Origin: Paenibacillus bouchesdurhonensis
GTDB lineage: Bacteria > Bacillota > Bacilli > Paenibacillales > Paenibacillaceae
DNA: 64,000 nucleotides
Assembly: GCF_900155685.1 (NCBI RefSeq)
Contig: NZ_LT732547.1
Span: 929,043-993,042 of the forward strand
Direction of reading: 5' to 3'
Below are positions 26,401 to 35,209 of the stretch, piece by piece. Positions within the stretch are counted from its first letter, which is position 1. Each line of letters starts with the position of its first letter. The position numbers and the translations under genes were made by a program. The notes under the pieces are model-generated. The model saw only the letters and a list, made by a program, of their open reading frames with translations. It did not search any database and had not been told where the DNA came from.

Positions 26401-29400
26401 TCACGGGAAATGACAGTGTATGGACGTATGAATCCCATTCCATTACGAAGGGCGATCAAGGTGAATTGATTCTTAGCGTGTCGGTAACAGGCAAGTCGAT
26501 GAGAGTAACGAGGAATTATCAAATCTTGCCTGATACCGGGGTAATCGAAGAATGGACGGATTTTACGAACCTCAAGCAAGCTCCGGCTATATTCAGCGAA
26601 CCGCGTCTAATCCGTTATCGCTTGATGCCGGATGCAGGCGACAAAGTTGATCTTTATCATGTCAATGTCAACAAGAACGGCGGGGCTACCGAGCATGTTC
26701 TTGTCAAACAACCGGTGAACAAAACCTCGCTGACTACTATTGAAGGCTCAGATACCGAGATCAATCATCCGTTCTTCGCTATGCAATACAGGGACGATCA
26801 GGATGGCCTGTTCTTCACCTGGGATTACTCTGGGAAATGGACGACGAAAGTCGGGAATAACTCGGGCATGACCTTTGTCCAGGTAGCAGTATATAACAGA
26901 TTGGATACCGAAAACTGGATATTTACCGTAGATCCTGATGAGACATTCTCTTCACCTGTATCCAGAGTGGGTGTATTCCGGGGCGATGTTGATGATCTGG
27001 GCAATGCCATAACAGATTACCAGTACAAGTATAAGTGGTCTGACACTAACGATGCCTACTTGAATCTGATTCAATACGAGGGGGCCGGTACCGATCCGGA
27101 TACAGTGTTCGAGAGAATCAGCAACAACCGGTATATTGGCGGTGATTTGATCTGGCTTGAAGAGGGGTGGCAGACCAGCGTGGGCGATTGGAGCTGGAAA
27201 GCGGCGATGCCCATCGATCAGTACCAGCAATATGCCAGCATGAGCGGCCAATCTTTGGGACTTTGGCTCCCGCCTTGGGGTGCAGAGCAAGGCTCTCAGT
27301 TACAGAATGAACATCCGGATTGGTTGATTGAATACAAAGCAGGGATGGATCCTAGACAAACCGGGCTGGATACCTCCAAACCAGAGGTTGTCCAGTATAT
27401 TCAAAATAAGGTCAGCTCTCTGCAGAATGAATTCGGCGGATTTACGTTAAAAACAGATCATAATCTGTATAAGGACGGGTTCTTAAGAGCGCAGGGCGTG
27501 ATGCAGACTTTGGAGCAGTACAAGCATAACCATCCGGACAAAGGGCTTCATATTAGCAGCAACGGATCGGACCTGCTCCATCCGGGCAGCGCGGCTTACA
27601 GTGAGTTTATCACTCCGCAAGAGGGTGCTGCCGGACTGAGCGAAGGCTACTATACCTCCCTGCTGTATCCGATCGACAAGCTGGTTTCAACCCATGGCAG
27701 AGGAGAGCAGGGCACCTATTCGAAAGCTAACCGGGCTGTGCTCAGCTATCAAATGACGGTGGCAGGGGGAGCGGCTGCGCAGGAAGATCTGGAGCAGCTC
27801 AGACAAGATGCCGATTTATATCGTTATTTGAAGGCGCAGGGCGTTATGGGGAGATATGTAAAGGTGTACCGACCTGTAACGAATGCGAATGGACAGTATT
27901 ATTTTGTACAGAAGATTAGCCAAGACGGAAGCAAGAGCTATATAACAGTGCGCTTCGATTCGGCACTTGAAGGAACGGACGTGACAGTATACCCGAAGGG
28001 GCTGAAGGAGGATCAGGCATACACAGTTTCTACACTGGAAGGCGGGATGATTACCACAACGAAAACAGGAGCTCAGTGGATGAGCGAGGGTATTCCCTTG
28101 ACCCCCTTAAGGACGGGCGAAATCATCTTCCTGAATCTCGAGGGAAGGCCAGGCTCTGGATTGGATCAGACTGCGCCTGATGCACCAGAATTGATCTCGG
28201 TCGACAGTGCCGAATACATGGGCAACAGGGGGATGGAAGTGGTCTGGAAGGAGGGATTCGATGACAATTGGATCTCTTACTATGAGATTGAGAAGAACGG
28301 AGCGCCTTATGATAAAGTGTCGAAGGGAACCCGCTATTTTGATGCTGGCGGTCTTTCAACCGATCGCTATCGTATTCGCACTGTAGACGGGGATGGCAAT
28401 GCTTCGGAATATGTTCCTGAGGAAGCGGACTCGTCTGAGCCATCGCTTAGCCCCAACAATGCCAGCTTTGACAAGAATCCCGAGAAGCAGGCAGACGTCG
28501 TGATCGGCATAGCCTGGAACTCAGCGTCCGAAGTGGCGGCGATCCGCCATGGAGATGTAACGGTCACACAAGATGTCTATTATACTGTGACCGGGGACTG
28601 GCTCACAATTAAGAAAGAATACTTGAACATGCAAGCGGTTGGCGAGGTGGAGCTCACAGTAGTATTTGACACCGGTCAGGAAGCTGAACTGAGAATCACG
28701 ATTACTGATACCTCCGCCGGTACTACAGAACCGCCAATCGTGGATAAGTCCAGGCTGCAGGCTGCATTAGCTGAGGCGCGCTCCAAGCTGGACAGCGCTG
28801 AGATCGGCGATCAGCCGGGTCAATATCCGGAAGCGGCCTTTGATGCCTTAAGCACTGCGATAGCAATCGCGAATGAAATAATGAGTCAAGAGGCCGCGCA
28901 GGACGCTCTGGACTCTGCGCTGATGGATCTCATTCGGGCTATTTCTGAATTTGAAGCTGCCAAGCTGCCAACACAGGAGCCAGCGGATGAAATCGCTCCG
29001 GTATGGCCCAAGGATAAGTCCATGAGAGCTCTTAATGTTGGCAAGACAAGCCTTGACCTATCCTGGACAGCTGCGATTGACGACACATCAGTAACTAATT
29101 ATAAGGTTTATATGAATGGAGGCGAACTCGTCACGGTGACAGGTGATGTATACAGTCATACGGTTACGGGATTGACCTCGAACACGAGCTATTTATTTAA
29201 AGTGGAGGCGGGCGATGCGGCAGGAAATTGGAGCACGGGAGGACCGAGTGTATATGTAACGACCCAAGCCGATGCTTGGAACAGCGGTTGGACGACGATG
29301 CCGAGCCCTGTTCCGGAAAATCCTGTGTCGCCAGAACCGGAAAAGGAGCCAGAGCCGGAACCCACAGTACCGACAGATTCAATTGTGCCTGCGGAACCGA

Positions 29401-29951
29401 AGCTTCCTGCAATAGAGCTGGCTGATATTTCGGGGCATTGGGCGAGAGCAGCCATTGTACAATCCGTGGAGCTCGGTTTTGTAACAGGATACGGGGATGG
29501 CTCATTTAAGCCGAATGCTCGGGTAACCCGCGCTGAAATTGCAGCAATGTTAGCAAGAGCAATGAAGCTGGAGCCCGGCGATTCTTACTTGCATTTTGTT
29601 GATAAAGACGTCACTCCGAAATGGGCACAGCCGTTTATCCAGGCTATTACTGAAGCAGGTATTGTATCTGGATACGAGGATGGAACCTTCCGGGCAAACA
29701 AGGAAATCACGCGTGCGGAAATGGCAGTTATCATTGTTCGGGCATTAGGTCTGGAGGTAACTCCCGATGTCAAGCCGGCCTTTGAGGATGCCGGACAAGT
29801 GCCTGCTTGGGCTAAGCCTTTTGTAGCGACAGCTGCGGAGAAGGGACTTATAAAAGGGGATGGCAGCGGCAGATTTCACCCGAATTCCTCTTTAACCAGA
29901 GCGGAAGCCGTCACAATGATTCTGGCGATGTTGAATTATGAGAGAGGTTGA
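23424..29951 (+). CDS. Giant SLH-anchored protein with two GH36-like glycosidase modules
   Basis: 2175 residues. A signal peptide (about 1-35) is followed by two tandem units. Unit 1: GH36-like module (about 58-730), an Ig/FN3-like domain (about 732-810) and an X2-type domain (about 817-910). Unit 2: the same order at about 913-1580, 1581-1665 and 1671-1770. A FIVAR-like helical domain (about 1772-1850), an FN3 domain (about 1855-1945), a Pro/Glu linker and three SLH domains (about 1998-2175) finish the protein. Clan GH-D signatures are DDGWQTNLGDW and DTSNPEVVDYI. The nucleophile candidates are Asp489 (LKTDFN) and Asp1345 (LKTDHN). The expected acid/base Asp aligns with Asn530 in unit 1 and His1386 in unit 2, so the mechanism is uncertain. 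The TTG start has GGGAG 9 nt upstream; an in-frame ATG at 23445 has no such site. An alpha-galactosidase-like role outside the cell is an inference. Confidence 0.88.
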   Translation: MLLFNCKMKVIQKWFLIAVMLCSSFMSQLATTNAAGANSMNTGEGSSSALVAGDNPTSSGDAYVRYEEGDFGKVWTFGTSQIEKVVRLQDGKFQMTSLVNKLAGGQTGKEYLSPGDAADEFAIKTVNEGNTNGSVVSGSSENWNLENYSTFLGSQQELILSVSLTSPTMRVTRNYQILPDTGVIEEWTLFTNLGDNEATYAEPRFILSRVMSDAAADNVIVYHMVGDKVSSIPKHTLVQEQVNMNGLKTIEGSGADVSHPFVALQYKDTQDGVFFTWDYTGKWQAKVGNSSGVTFIQAAAYNRLDEENWTFSLKQNETVSMPMSRVGVFVGDTDDMGNAITDYQYKYKWNHTNDDFMNLIRFGGYGSDPEFIFQKVNSNRYIGGDMVWIDDGWQTNLGDWEWKEGMPIEKYQEYIARNNQVLGLWMPPWGAEQHSQLMTEHPDWYIEYKTGMDARKTGLDTSNPEVVDYIRSKVNEVQSALGGFMLKTDFNQYKDGFLRAQGVMKIMENFKLDHPDQGLHICSDGSGVLNPGSAALSELILLQDGTPDYSDGYYASMLYPIDKIMTSRGRGDIGSYSKSNRAMLSYAMTVAGKTNGTMEELEPVRKDMDLYRYLKGQGVMGRYVKVYRPSHTSEADRYYFVQKMNKDGDKGYITVRFDPSFAGENVTLTPKGLNPSSVYTISTLEGGMATATKTGVEWMSEGIALTPLQLGEVIFLNLENRPGSANDQIVPLPPVNVSVSNARYMDRSGVELTWGEGSDNNWISYYEVFKNGEAYDKVSKGTYYFDANGTLNDQYSIRTVDGDGNVSGEVAAVQNAPSIQPNVAEFDKAPNLQADIITEITWNNATKVKDIKLNGASIGFDAYAIGQTEGGQAALTIKKELLAVQDVGSLELMVEFDQGYKQLLIVQIVDKSGATSGDAYVSFEDMGNEKIWTMGTDQIEKVVRIQNSKFIMTSLVNKLAPNGGKEYSTHPETISDEFAIKPVVPGNTSAPIVTGNDSVWTYESHSITKGDQGELILSVSVTGKSMRVTRNYQILPDTGVIEEWTDFTNLKQAPAIFSEPRLIRYRLMPDAGDKVDLYHVNVNKNGGATEHVLVKQPVNKTSLTTIEGSDTEINHPFFAMQYRDDQDGLFFTWDYSGKWTTKVGNNSGMTFVQVAVYNRLDTENWIFTVDPDETFSSPVSRVGVFRGDVDDLGNAITDYQYKYKWSDTNDAYLNLIQYEGAGTDPDTVFERISNNRYIGGDLIWLEEGWQTSVGDWSWKAAMPIDQYQQYASMSGQSLGLWLPPWGAEQGSQLQNEHPDWLIEYKAGMDPRQTGLDTSKPEVVQYIQNKVSSLQNEFGGFTLKTDHNLYKDGFLRAQGVMQTLEQYKHNHPDKGLHISSNGSDLLHPGSAAYSEFITPQEGAAGLSEGYYTSLLYPIDKLVSTHGRGEQGTYSKANRAVLSYQMTVAGGAAAQEDLEQLRQDADLYRYLKAQGVMGRYVKVYRPVTNANGQYYFVQKISQDGSKSYITVRFDSALEGTDVTVYPKGLKEDQAYTVSTLEGGMITTTKTGAQWMSEGIPLTPLRTGEIIFLNLEGRPGSGLDQTAPDAPELISVDSAEYMGNRGMEVVWKEGFDDNWISYYEIEKNGAPYDKVSKGTRYFDAGGLSTDRYRIRTVDGDGNASEYVPEEADSSEPSLSPNNASFDKNPEKQADVVIGIAWNSASEVAAIRHGDVTVTQDVYYTVTGDWLTIKKEYLNMQAVGEVELTVVFDTGQEAELRITITDTSAGTTEPPIVDKSRLQAALAEARSKLDSAEIGDQPGQYPEAAFDALSTAIAIANEIMSQEAAQDALDSALMDLIRAISEFEAAKLPTQEPADEIAPVWPKDKSMRALNVGKTSLDLSWTAAIDDTSVTNYKVYMNGGELVTVTGDVYSHTVTGLTSNTSYLFKVEAGDAAGNWSTGGPSVYVTTQADAWNSGWTTMPSPVPENPVSPEPEKEPEPEPTVPTDSIVPAEPKLPAIELADISGHWARAAIVQSVELGFVTGYGDGSFKPNARVTRAEIAAMLARAMKLEPGDSYLHFVDKDVTPKWAQPFIQAITEAGIVSGYEDGTFRANKEITRAEMAVIIVRALGLEVTPDVKPAFEDAGQVPAWAKPFVATAAEKGLIKGDGSGRFHPNSSLTRAEAVTMILAMLNYERG

Positions 29952-29976
29952 TTTCACAGAATAGAGGAGAGAAGCC

Positions 29977-30585
29977 ATGAAGGAGTGGCATGGACGAAGC
30001 TGGGGAACGCTGGGAGACAGCATTACTGCAGCGAACGGCTACCAGCCGCTGGTTAGTGCGGCTTTAGGCTTTGCCACAGTGCATAATTATGGCCGTAGTG
30101 GCTGCCCAATGACCTCAGGCGGAGCTACCGATGAGGGAGCCACGGTGAAGGTAGGCTACGAGATTGAGGTAGGGCTGGACTGTGTTTCAATATTTGCCGG
30201 TACGAATGATTACCGGCTAAGCAAGCCGCTTGGCACTCCAGACAGACAGGATCCGCTGACGTTCATTGGTTCGTATACGACGCTAATTGAGCATATTCTG
30301 TCAGTGAATCCATCATGTCGATTGAATTTGTGGACTCCGCTTCAACGCGACAAGGATGTTTATGACATCGAACGACCTAACGAGGAAGGTTATCGTTTGC
30401 GTGATTATGTGGAGGCAGTAATCGGCCTAGGCAGACGCTATGGGTTGCCGGTGCTGGATTTGTATGCAGAGAGCGGGTTTAACAAACTGACGCTCCCGTT
30501 CTTTACGGAGGATGGTTTACACCCCAATCAGCATGGCCACCAGAGAATTGCATCAATGGCTATTGCATTTTTGGAGCGGCTGTAA
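29977..30585 (+). CDS. SGNH/GDSL-family hydrolase
   Basis: A 202-residue esterase-fold protein without a signal peptide. Block I is LGDSITAANGYQ with the nucleophile Ser, block III is AGTNDY (oxyanion Asn), and block V is EDGLHPNQHGHQRIA with the Asp and His of the catalytic pair. Such enzymes deacetylate sugars or hydrolyse lipids. It begins 25 bp after the giant glycosidase with GAGGAGAG, so it is likely co-transcribed. Removal of acetyl groups from imported sugars is an inference from the context. Confidence 0.88.
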   Translation: MKEWHGRSWGTLGDSITAANGYQPLVSAALGFATVHNYGRSGCPMTSGGATDEGATVKVGYEIEVGLDCVSIFAGTNDYRLSKPLGTPDRQDPLTFIGSYTTLIEHILSVNPSCRLNLWTPLQRDKDVYDIERPNEEGYRLRDYVEAVIGLGRRYGLPVLDLYAESGFNKLTLPFFTEDGLHPNQHGHQRIASMAIAFLERL

Positions 30586-30666
30586 TCGGCTAAACAAGTG
30601 CCTCCACATCAACGCCTTTGGGTTACCCATGCTCAAATGATAAACATTCCAATCAGTTCAGCTAAC

Positions 30667-30711
30667 ACGCCCAAGCTCTAGGATTCTAAAGCTTGGGCGT
30701 TTCATATTTTT
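30667..30711 (+). terminator. Terminator after the SGNH hydrolase gene
   Basis: ACGCCCAAGCT (30667-30677) and AGCTTGGGCGT (30690-30700) form a perfect 11-bp stem with a 12-nt loop, followed by TTCATATTTTT. It closes the binding-protein/glycosidase/hydrolase unit. Confidence 0.85.
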
Positions 30712-30833
30712 CACCCGAATTCTCTCCACCTTCAGCATAAGGTGATGCGGAGGGTTAATCCCCAAAGTGTCGGAAATGTGTATAATCGCCCTGGATGGGC
30801 TTGTAACAAATAAAAGGGGAGGGGGTGTATGAG

Positions 30834-32785
30834 ATGAATCGGAGTAAGAAGGCCTGTCTTTTGATAATGACGATTTGGCTCGGGTTGGCGGGACTGTTCC
30901 CAGCTGCGAGTGCAAGAGCCGCCGATTTGCCGCTTACTCAAGGAGCAGGCTATGCGCCAGGCGCTTATGATTATGAGGCGGCCCAGCCGACAGCTTATAA
31001 TTGGACAAGGCAGTCCAGGTTTATGGGGAACCCGGATCATGATGTGAAGTGGTCGTTTGCAGCAGGGGACAAGATATATTCCACCCCTGCGATTGGGCAG
31101 GACGGCACGTTTTATATCGGTTCATCGGATGGGTTGTTATACGCACTGGATCCTGATGCTGTTGATGAAGACAAACGGGAGAGGTGGTCGTTCGATACAT
31201 CGATAAGGACTTGGAGTATGATCGTCTCATCGCCTGTGGTGGGAGCAGACGGTACGGTCTATATTGCTGCGGTAGGCTGGTATGGGGATGGAACGTTATA
31301 TGCGTTGGATCCGAATGTTGAGAATGACAACGAGCGGGTGAAATGATCCTTTGCAGCAGAGAAGAAAATACGCTCATCCCCTGTGATCGGCCCGGACGGC
31401 ACGATATACATCGGAGCTGATGATTATAAGCTCTACGCGATTGGAACGAGGTCGTTCATAGCCGCTCCAGAGCAGATTGCAGCCGAACCTGGCGAAAGTG
31501 CTGTAAAGCTTTTGCATGGGAGGCTGTTGACAGAGCTGCTGGCTATAGGGTCTATCATTAGTTCAAGCCGACCAGTGGGAGCTCATCAACGGGGATCAGC
31601 TTATTACCGAAACAGATTATACTATAAAAAATCTGACGGCAGGCGAGTTGTACTAGTTCACAGTACAGGCGGTTAATCATGAAGGAATGGAAAGCGACTT
31701 ATCCGCATCCGCATCTGCAACACCCTACACCAATGTAGCTGAAGTGCTAGCCTTTGCACCAATTCAAGTCGCCAAGGGCACGAAGCTGGAGGAGTTGTCT
31801 TTGCCTGCTGAAGTGCAGGCTCGCCTGACCGATGGTTCTGAGCAGGAGTTCCCTGTACGCTGGGATTTAGTGAACACAGACTATGACCCAGGGCAGGCTG
31901 GAGCTTACGCAGTCACCGGGGAGCTGCAGTTGCCTGGATATATTCGCAATCCCCATCACTTGCATGCGGAACTGACCGTAAGCGTGCTGCCGGACAACGA
32001 TGCGAAGCTCCGTAACATTCAATTGAACGGAGAACAGTTGCAGGGCTTCAAACCTGAAATCTATACCTACAGCGTGCGCTTCCCCTATACAACAGAGCAG
32101 ATTACGGTAACGGCCGTAACGTATGAGCCAGGAGCGACCTTCGAGATCGTCGGAGGAAATTCGCAGCGATTGCAGTTGGTAGTAACCTGATTGAAAATTA
32201 TCGTCACTGCGGAGAATAGAGACCTACAGCGGTATACGCATACTGTGAATAGAGAACCGGACAGGGCGGACCCCGTCTGGCCGCCCGGCAGTGAACAGAT
32301 CCTCTCAGACATCCTGGGTTAAGCAGGACAGTTGCGACACTCCCTCCTTCATCCCTTGGTGGCGGTGGTTCGGGCAGTTGGGGAGGCGGCTCGTATTTAT
32401 CCAGCAACGCCAGTCTGAAGAAGCTGGAGGTATGGGCGGACGGCCGACGTGTAGCTTTAGAGCCATCGTTTACAGCAAACACCTTGTCTTATGCAGTCAG
32501 GACGGAGGCGAAGCATATCGAGGTGAAAGCCTCTACCGAGCACTCCGCGGCCAAAGTGATATGGCTAAATCAAGCGTTGGGCAATGGCATTAAAATCGAC
32601 TTGCAGGAAGGGGAAAATGTCATATCGCTGCAGGTTCAGCGGAGGACGGCACCCGCAAGACGTATACACTTTCCATTGTCCGGGAATTACCTCCACTTGC
32701 TGAACCGGAAATGCCTGTGATCTCGTTTACCGATATCGCTGAACACTGGGCGGAAGGCTATATCAGAAACGCAGTATTATTTTAA
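30834..32785 (+). pseudogene. Decayed SLH surface protein with PQQ-type propeller, FN3, Ig and cadherin-like domains
   Basis: A once continuous secreted protein can be traced through broken frames. The ATG follows GGGGAGGGGG and a signal peptide (about 1-26). PQQ-like propeller repeats follow (VKWSFAAGDKIYSTPAIGQD; then IGSSDGLLYALDPDA). At 31344 a TGA replaces the Trp of the next VKW repeat (VK-stop-SFAAEKKIRSSP). An FN3 domain is then broken by frameshifts and TAG codons (31559, 31654). From 31679 the frame is clean: a Big_4-like Ig domain (KGTKLEELSLPAEVQ), then a cadherin-like beta-sandwich (AKLRNIQLNGEQLQGFKPEI) to 32190. After more damage a second cadherin-like domain runs from about 32400, and an SLH start (FTDIAEHWAEGYIRNAV) ends at a stop at 32783. 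The rest of the SLH region is lost. Confidence 0.85.
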
Positions 32786-32816
32786 AATCCTTGGCCCGCC
32801 GAGATGTTAAGAAAAC

Positions 32817-33312
32817 ATGGGATTTGAAGGATTGGCTGAAAAATTCCTCTAAATTTCCCGGATTAAAGTTAAAAAGATTATAACGAGCTGTATCCGACAC
32901 TCTTCAGGAATTGGGCTGCTTGATGAAATTCCCCATCTTTTGGGATGTGATTTGTATTTTCATTCTGCAGGCGTTGATATCAAAGAATATCGCAACGATA
33001 TTTAGGAATATTCCAGCATTTCAGAGGGGATCCGGGCAGAAATTCTGTGAGGATCGCCCGGTAAGGGATCAAACGATTTGTATGCTCTGGCTTCTTCGCG
33101 AGAGCGGTTGCATGCGTGATTTTTTTCGCGGAATGAGCTGGACATAGTAAGTGCCCGAAAGTATAAATTGTATCAAGGTGCTCCGCTGGCTAAAGCCTTG
33201 TATCCCATCCGCATCCATCGTGGCATTGAATTAGCAGCGAAACAATTTTTCCGTATGAAAAAATGGGGCAGTAAAGACACAAGTGGGTGGCGGTTTGAAC
33301 TTTTTACATCCC
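32817..33312 (+). pseudogene. Broken gene of unknown family with in-frame stops
   Basis: One reading frame stays protein-like over about 165 codons although it holds a TAA (32850), a TAG (33003) and two TGA codons (33048, 33117). Readable parts are GIGLLDEIPHLLGCDLYFHS, EYSSISEGIRAEIL, GSNDLYALASSRERLHA, and LYQGAPLAKALYPIRIHRGI followed by ELAAKQFFRMKKWG. The TAG and the two TGA codons each differ from a sense codon (CAG or CGA) by one C-to-T change. I do not recognise the family. The end of the coding signal near 33312 is approximate, because another frame takes over there. Confidence 0.5.
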
Positions 33313-33552
33313 ATTTTGGAACGCTCGCAGGCTGTTTTTATCGATATGGAGGCGATGTTCTCCAATCCAGCTGCAAGATTGCATGATGTAAAGCAGCGAT
33401 TGGAATCCAAAGGCCATACGGTTGCGGTGCTGAAGGAAGGTCAGATTCCGACAATTAAGATAGATAATATTGTTTATGAAGCGATTCCGCATGCCATACA
33501 CGGGAGAGTGCCGATCCATGGTGTGCGTCTAATCCCGAAGCCCCTATTTTAA
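33283..33552 (+). CDS. Hypothetical protein, possibly a fragment
   Basis: An 89-codon frame beginning at GTG. The part from ERSQAVFIDMEAMFSNPAAR to the end (IPTIKIDNIVYEAIPHAIHG) reads like a real protein with alternating helix and strand character, but no start with a convincing ribosome binding site exists. It may be the 3' part of the broken gene before it, joined by a frameshift, or of a different gene. It ends at the AAAGGAG site of the MerR remnant, so the two were probably neighbours in one operon. No family recognised. Confidence 0.35.
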   Translation: MGGGLNFLHPILERSQAVFIDMEAMFSNPAARLHDVKQRLESKGHTVAVLKEGQIPTIKIDNIVYEAIPHAIHGRVPIHGVRLIPKPLF

Positions 33553-33567
33553 AGGAGTCTTGAATCA

Positions 33568-33855
33568 TGTCCCAGACAGCGTTCTATTGAGGCCATATTG
33601 GCCTCTGAGTTCGTAACTATAGGTGAATTAGTACGGTTTACGGATTTTCGCTATAGTACATTGAAATTTTACCCAGAAGAGGGTATGCTGCCCTTCACAC
33701 AGGCGGAGGAAAATCTGACTCGCAGATCTACAAGAGAGGAAACCGTCGCGCGCATTCATTTTATTAAGGAACTGAGAGCAAGTGGCTTATCGATCCAGTA
33801 AATTAAAGAAGCTCTTAATAAGAGTCAACAAGTACACTGTAGACCCGGTATATAA
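33568..33855 (+). pseudogene. Broken MerR-family regulator
   Basis: AAAGGAG at 33551-33557 precedes an ATG at 33568 whose frame stops after seven codons. One frame over, the sequence reads RQRSIEAILASEFVTIGELV, then RFTDFRYSTLKFYPEEGMLP, a MerR-type winged helix-turn-helix. The frame ends with a TAA at 33799, after which IKEALNKSQQ continues in frame. A frameshift near the start and one nonsense change (CAA to TAA) explain this. Only the DNA-binding half remains; no effector domain is present. Confidence 0.6.
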
Positions 33856-33962
33856 GATAAGAGCTATCCAGCGATTCTATAGGAGAGAGAAGTAGCTGCG
33901 AATACAACACGCGCTTGGGTCTTACGCCTTCTGGCCGTTAGATGTATAATCATGGAAGGAAC

Positions 33963-34367
33963 TCAGACAACGAATGGGAGTTCCTCCACCGCATGGTACT
34001 GCCTCATTCTCTTAGCCATAGGGATTCCATATTCCATTCTCAAGCCTCGCACATAATTTCGAACCGTACTTTCTGCAACCTCTAATCCTCCATAACGTTC
34101 CTTGAGCCAATCCATCACTTGAGCTGCGGAGAGATCCGTATATTTGCGCAACCAGCTAACGATCTCTGCTTCGAACGCTTCCAACTTCTTAGACCTTGTC
34201 TCGAGTCTCTCCAAGAACTCTTTGTACTCGTTAACCGTTAGATCCCAGAACTTGATCACTGTATTCCTAGATATTTCTAGGTTTCTGGCTACTTGCGACT
34301 TTCCCAAACCTAGCCTTTTCTGTTCCTGAATTGCGAAGTACATAGGCCACCTCTCTTCTTTCTTCAA
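33963..34367 (-). pseudogene. Truncated IstA-like transposase (N-terminal part)
   Basis: 134 codons with an N-terminal helix-turn-helix (GLGKSQVARNLEISRNTVIK), a second DNA-binding-like part (LSAAQVMDWLKERYGGLEVA; then STVRNYVRGLR) and the linker RQYHAVEELPF that normally leads into the DDE catalytic domain. The frame stops right there (VV-stop), so all three catalytic acids are missing. Full-length relatives are about 400-500 residues. The inner methionine of MYFAIQEQKRL is an alternative start. Confidence 0.75.
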
Positions 34368-34484
34368 TACCCCTTCCTCCTGGTGTTAGAATTTCCAGTT
34401 CTATGATACCTTAATAGGAAGGGTATGGAAGGTTTTGTTCATTCTTATTTAGCGGAATCCGTTAAGTCTAGTTTAGCGGTTACA
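33963..34484 (-). mobile_element. IS21-like insertion sequence remnant
   Basis: This stretch holds the N-terminal third of an IstA-like transposase and, upstream of it, one element end. The outer edge reads TGTAACCGCTAAA on the minus strand (34484 inward). The short repeat TTTAGCGG occurs twice on the plus strand (34448-34455 and 34472-34479), 24 bp apart, as the repeated transposase-binding sites of IS21-family ends often do. The rest of istA, istB and the other end are missing. Confidence 0.6.
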
Positions 34485-34575
34485 GTTGGCCTACAAGCCG
34501 CTGGCAGTTGTATCTTATATCGGATACTCCTAACTTGTCACAGGTGCTAAGCCGTAAGCCCTGAAAGCTATTTTT

Positions 34576-34767
34576 CATGGGTGTTCAAAAAAAGGTCACA
34601 GTATTCGTGTCTCTATTGCTGGTTCAGATATCCCTAACTTTGGAATATTACCGCAACTAAGTCCGACAAATAACCCTGCTGACCCGACGAATAATATCGT
34701 ACCGGTTATCACAGTTCGCAGTGAGGAATATCCTTCTGGAATTACACTGCCGATTATCCCACGATAA
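34576..34767 (+). pseudogene. C-terminal fragment of a CocE/NonD-family hydrolase
   Basis: A 60-codon frame reads KKGHSIRVSIAGSDIPNFGI, then NNIVPVITVRSEEYPSGITL and PIIPR-stop. This is the usual last strand set of the X-Pro dipeptidyl-peptidase C-terminal beta-sandwich found in CocE/NonD esterases. The alpha/beta-hydrolase part and the start are absent. The left junction follows the IS21-like end by about 90 bp. Confidence 0.6.
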
Positions 34768-34824
34768 CGGGAAGGCTACGCAGGACATTAACCATTTTGT
34801 CCAAGTTCATCCTTGCTGTTAAGT

Positions 34825-34959
34825 ATAGCAGATATCTCCGAGCAAGCTGCAGTTGCCCAGGAGAATGCTTCAATGCAAGAAGTGGCATCAGCAGCCGAGT
34901 TACTAAGCAAAGATGGCGTCAGAAATATAAGAATCGATAGGAGGACTAAAGTGTATTAA
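34825..34959 (+). pseudogene. C-terminal fragment of a methyl-accepting chemotaxis protein
   Basis: The short frame IADISEQAAVAQENASMQEV followed by ASAAELLSK resembles the end of an MCP signalling domain, where IxxISEQA and alternating Glu/Ala helix positions are conserved. The rest of the receptor is missing and the tail after LLSK is abnormal. The assignment rests on about 30 residues only. Confidence 0.4.
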
Positions 34960-35005
34960 GGATCCGCCGGATATCTGAAAGCTCATTTTTACAACGAACA
35001 TAACT

Positions 35006-35135
35006 GATAGCTACCACCGCCAGCTCCGCAAGGTGACAAAAGGCAAGAACATCTTTCGCGACGAAAGAGGCCCTCCTAAAGATACTGTTTTTGGTCATCA
35101 TGGATGTCACGCGAAAATGGACAGGATGTATTTAA
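35006..35135 (+). pseudogene. IS256-type transposase fragment
   Basis: The frame YHRQLRKVTKGKNIF is typical of the C-terminal third of IS256-family transposases. One frameshift later ALLKILFLVIMDVTRKWTG follows, which is the normal continuation in that family. Only about 40 codons remain. The element's ends are not clear; TTTATTGACAGACCC near 35258-35272 may mark the old boundary. Confidence 0.6.
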
Positions 35136-35209
35136 AACAGGGGGAAAATGCTGCTGCAGCTCTCAGTCTACTTTCCTGAGCGTATCGGCCAGCATCCATC
35201 GCGAGGTCG

